Part shown: positions 23,477 through 26,044 of the stretch, piece by piece
Numbering within the stretch: position 1 is the first letter of the stretch
Layout of the letters: each line of letters starts with the position of its first letter
Source: CAYNFH01 sp964396385
GTDB taxonomy: Bacteria > Armatimonadota > Chthonomonadetes > Chthonomonadales > CAJBBX01
NCBI GenBank assembly: GCA_964396385.1
Contig: CAYNFH010000074.1
Coordinates: 1-26,044, forward strand
Direction: 5' to 3'
DNA length: 26,044 nucleotides
Translations under genes and position numbers: made by a program
The notes under the pieces: generated by a model
The model's input: only the letters and a program-made list of their open reading frames with translations
Told to the model about the DNA's origin: nothing
Database searches by the model: none

Positions 23477-25711
23477 ATGATAGGCGTCTGTTTGCTTGCC
23501 CTTGCGTTTGCTCCAGCAAGGCAGGTTCAGATTCCACGGCTGGATTGGACACCGAGATCGGACTGGATCGATGTCCGGCGGGACGTGACGCCGCGGGCCA
23601 TTGGAGACGGAGCAGCCGACGACACGGCGGCGCTGCAGGCGGGGCTGGACGCGCTGAGCGACCAGCCCGGTAAACGGAACACCCTCTATCTGCCGGCCGG
23701 CACCTATCGGATCACGCGGACGCTGGCGCTCCACAAGCGGGACGGGATAGCGCTCATCGGCTGCGGGAGCGCCACGAGGATCGCGTGGGATGGTCCCGGC
23801 GGCACCGGGGACGACTCCCGGATGTTCTGGTCCGAGGGCACGCCGCGCAGCCGCTACGTGGGCATCGTGTGGGATGGAAGGAACCGGGCGTTTACGGGGT
23901 TCGACCATGACTCCCACTCTCTCTTCGAGACGGAGGTCGACCACCAGAACGAGGCTTTCGTTAACTGCACGGGGAGCGGTTTCCGTGTGGGCCACGATCA
24001 GACGCGCCCGGGCTCCCAGGCGGCGGCTGAGACCACCCTGCGCAACTGTCTCTTCCGAAACTGCGACCGCGGCGCCGCCCTCCTGCAGTTCAACGACTAC
24101 GACTTCACGCTGGCGGGGTGCCAGTTCGAGGACTGCGGCACGGCGCTTTACGGCAGCAGGGGATGCAACTTCTACGTGCGCGATTGCGCCTTCCGACGGA
24201 GCCGCGCGGTGGACGTTCTTGTCGGCGCCGAGCACGGCTGCTCGGTACGGCGGTCCACCAGCATGGGCTCCCGGATGTTCGTCCAGCATGACTGCATCGC
24301 GCCGCTCACTATTGAGGGCTGCCGCGTGGACGGGTGGACCAATCCGGACGCTGCGGTCACTCTCAACTGGGGCCCTGTTCTCATCTTTGACACCGCCTTC
24401 ACTCACCCGCCGGGCCGCAAGCCTCCCGTCCAGCCGGGAAACGGCCAGCGCATCGTCCTGTCAGCCGTCGAGTCCTCCGGCACGGACGACATCGTCCAGT
24501 CGACCGGCGCGCAGGTCAGCCGGATTCCGTCGGGTGGCAGGTCAGAAGCGCTATCGCTCTCGCCCGCCCGGACCTTCCTCGTTGAGCGCGCGGAGGCGCC
24601 GCGAGTCATACTCGATGCCCGGCGGGACTTGGGCGCGAAGGGGGACGGCGTGGCGGACGATACCGCGTCCGTCCAGCGCACTATCGACGCGGCGCGGGGG
24701 CGTGGACACGGCGCGATGGCCTATCTTCCGTCCGGAGACTACGTGATTACGCGCACGCTGATACTTTCGGGACGTGACTATGAGGTGGCCGGCAGCGGCA
24801 CTCACACGCGCCTCTTCTGGCGAGGACCGAAGGGCGGCACGCTCATTCACGTGATGAGCCCGGCCGGGATCACGGTGGAGAACCTGGATGCGGGTACGTC
24901 CGGTGACCAGCAGAATGGGGTCGACATCCTCCAGACCGGTCCCGGCCATGCCCGCTACGAGCGCGTGTGGGTGTACGGCATGTACGCGAAGCAGCCGTTC
25001 CGCAAGGGTTTCGTGGCGCGCGATCTACCGTCCGGCGCCACCATCCTCGGCGAACACGTGACCGGCAACCTGCGGTTCACGGACTGCTCGCGCGCCCGCA
25101 TCCTGATGAACTCCTCCTATGAAGGAGCGGTCACGGTGGACGGGCGGGAGCCGGTGCGCGACGGAATCGTCGGCTTCCTGACCCGGCTGGGCACGCTGAA
25201 TCTGTACGGCCTCTACGTGCGAGACAGCCAGTCCATCGTGATGAGCGACTACTACGTGGAGCAGGCCGACCGGCTGCTCGACCTCCGCGGAGCGCCTGGC
25301 GACCCACCCGGCCACGTAACCATCAGTATGCCCAAGGACCACTGCACCCAGAATCCGGCGGTCTCCATCGACGGCTATCACGGTCGCGTCGTCATCGGAC
25401 CGTCCATGCCCTATCCGGGAGGTGTGAGCCCTCTCCAGGTGGTCCAGCAGGGGACGGCTCCTTTCTCGCTTGTGTGGTTGGTGTCCCAGGCCTACAACGT
25501 GCCGGTCGAGTTCCGCCTCACGCCGGCGGCCCGCCTCACGTTGATCGGCAACTCCGGCGCCATGAGCGGCCCCGACCGCATTCCGCCCGGCGGTATGGCG
25601 GATGCGGCGGCGGCGCTGGAGGACCTTCGGCGCCTGGGGCGCCTGGACCTGGCCCTGAACTATGCGCCCGCCGCTCCAGCACCAGTTGACCCACTGGGCA
25701 AGCATCCTTGA
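23477..25711 (+). CDS. Secreted double pectate-lyase-3 (beta-helix) protein
   Basis: A 744-residue protein with a short N-terminal hydrophobic run (residues 3-13), probably a signal peptide. It carries two copies of the Pectate_lyase_3 opening: GDGAADDTAALQ at 43-54 followed by LYLPAGTYRI, and GDGVADDTASVQ at 389-400 followed by AYLPSGDYVI. Each is followed by right-handed beta-helix rungs rich in N/C/F turns (for example LRNCLFRNCDRGAALLQF). The protein is thus an internal duplication of a polysaccharide-binding or lyase/hydrolase fold that acts on pectin or other uronic-acid polymers outside the cell. Catalytic residues cannot be placed with confidence. AGGA precedes the ATG closely. It converges with the minus-strand gene at 25734. 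Confidence 0.85.
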   Translation: MIGVCLLALAFAPARQVQIPRLDWTPRSDWIDVRRDVTPRAIGDGAADDTAALQAGLDALSDQPGKRNTLYLPAGTYRITRTLALHKRDGIALIGCGSATRIAWDGPGGTGDDSRMFWSEGTPRSRYVGIVWDGRNRAFTGFDHDSHSLFETEVDHQNEAFVNCTGSGFRVGHDQTRPGSQAAAETTLRNCLFRNCDRGAALLQFNDYDFTLAGCQFEDCGTALYGSRGCNFYVRDCAFRRSRAVDVLVGAEHGCSVRRSTSMGSRMFVQHDCIAPLTIEGCRVDGWTNPDAAVTLNWGPVLIFDTAFTHPPGRKPPVQPGNGQRIVLSAVESSGTDDIVQSTGAQVSRIPSGGRSEALSLSPARTFLVERAEAPRVILDARRDLGAKGDGVADDTASVQRTIDAARGRGHGAMAYLPSGDYVITRTLILSGRDYEVAGSGTHTRLFWRGPKGGTLIHVMSPAGITVENLDAGTSGDQQNGVDILQTGPGHARYERVWVYGMYAKQPFRKGFVARDLPSGATILGEHVTGNLRFTDCSRARILMNSSYEGAVTVDGREPVRDGIVGFLTRLGTLNLYGLYVRDSQSIVMSDYYVEQADRLLDLRGAPGDPPGHVTISMPKDHCTQNPAVSIDGYHGRVVIGPSMPYPGGVSPLQVVQQGTAPFSLVWLVSQAYNVPVEFRLTPAARLTLIGNSGAMSGPDRIPPGGMADAAAALEDLRRLGRLDLALNYAPAAPAPVDPLGKHP

Positions 25712-25733
25712 TCGCGACAGTGAAGGAGCCAGT

Positions 25734-26044
25734 TCAGCGGGCGGTGAGGTCGGCGAGGCCGGCGCGGAAGCGGGCGATGTCCGTGGCGGGGATAGTGAAG
25801 AGGCAGCCCAGATGGGGGCTCGTGCCGTAGAAGTCACGGCCTACCTGCGCGCCGAAGGATGCGGAAGCCAGCTCCTGCCCCTTCGCGTCGAGCACGACGA
25901 CTTTGAGGGAGGGATTCTGCAAGCCGGTTTGGAGAGTCGTGAGTCGTGAGTCGTGAGTCGTGAGACCGGAATCCGGAGTCGCCCGCTCGCCCGCTCGCCC
26001 GCTCGCCCGCTCGCTCTCCCGGAAGCCGTCGGCCTGGAGGGTGG
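25734..26044 (-). CDS. 3' end of a longer protein gene, cut by the window edge
   Basis: The frame is open from the window end to a TGA at 25734-25736. The C-terminal part (from 25922 down) reads as protein: PSLKVVVLDAKGQELASASF, then GRDFYGTSPHLGCLF and IARFRAGLADLTAR. Upstream in the same frame are translated tandem repeats (ERAG/GRAG-type from the octamer, TTHDSRL-type from the heptamer) and then LQADGFRES at the edge. A TTG at 25922 could start a 62-residue protein, but the open frame suggests that the gene continues beyond the window. Family not recognised. Confidence 0.5.
   Translation of the reverse strand, partial: TLQADGFRESERASGRAGERATPDSGLTTHDSRLTTLQTGLQNPSLKVVVLDAKGQELASASFGAQVGRDFYGTSPHLGCLFTIPATDIARFRAGLADLTAR
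25934..25964. repeat. Heptamer tandem repeat (GAGTCGT)
   Basis: Four perfect copies of GAGTCGT (25934-25961) plus a partial fifth. The same unit length occurs at 1044 and 1151 with a different sequence, so heptamer repeats recur in this genome. Confidence 0.95.
25981..26012. repeat. Octamer tandem repeat (GCCCGCTC)
   Basis: Four perfect copies of GCCCGCTC, followed by the similar GCTCTCCC. Both this array and the heptamer array lie in the open frame of the minus-strand gene at the window end. Confidence 0.95.

Noticed and set aside
23114..24406. A 430-codon minus-strand open frame
   Set aside because: Antisense to the beta-helix protein and YciI-like genes; low-complexity arginine/proline-rich content and no recognisable domain.

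Overview
The window is a 26 kb piece of a GC-rich bacterial chromosome. It looks like accessory, carbohydrate-degrading DNA rather than a core locus: there are no rRNA, tRNA, ribosomal or replication genes. It holds several secreted glycan-active enzymes, an ECF sigma/anti-sigma pair, many small regulatory or repeat-protein genes, short tandem repeats and gene remnants. This mix would fit an environmental, polysaccharide-degrading lineage such as Armatimonadota. That is a guess from style only; no marker gene is present to prove it.

Region 1 (1-8161): an M28 zinc peptidase and a PLP-dependent DegT-type aminotransferase, separated by a structured repeat element, then a secreted GH5-like glycosidase. 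A minus-strand secreted protein with two STN-like modules follows, overlapping the GH5-like gene tail to tail. A second secreted TIM-barrel glycosidase is divergent from it.

Region 2 (8194-13570): a small PLDc_N membrane protein, a degenerate receiver-domain protein, and a minus-strand operon. The operon encodes an ECF sigma factor, then a very long anti-sigma factor (ZAS zinc finger, one membrane span, two STN-like modules), then a PepSY-like exported protein whose frame is broken by a 70 bp duplication. Upstream of sigma lie fused remnants of a WD40 gene and an HD-GYP gene. The anti-sigma factor and the secreted STN protein of region 1 share the same two-module layout. I consider this the most novel system in the window: an anti-sigma factor that carries its own periplasmic STN-type sensor, with a soluble paralogue 3 kb away.

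Region 3 (13571-19639, all minus): a membrane-anchored TPR protein, an ankyrin protein with a beta-rich tail, then tightly packed small genes (two unrecognised proteins, a short ankyrin protein, a two-span membrane protein, and a SUKH-like protein). The small genes resemble the immunity-gene clusters of polymorphic toxin systems, but no toxin is visible. A HEAT-repeat exported protein or lipoprotein precedes them.

Region 4 (19882-26044): an AhpD-like carboxymuconolactone decarboxylase family protein, a rhodanese remnant, a GH20-type hexosaminidase-like enzyme, a YciI-like protein, a double pectate-lyase-3 beta-helix protein, and the 3' end of a minus-strand gene whose frame runs through heptamer and octamer tandem repeats. 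Two copies of one dispersed repeat (2366 and 22986) both sit in front of secreted-enzyme genes or remnants.
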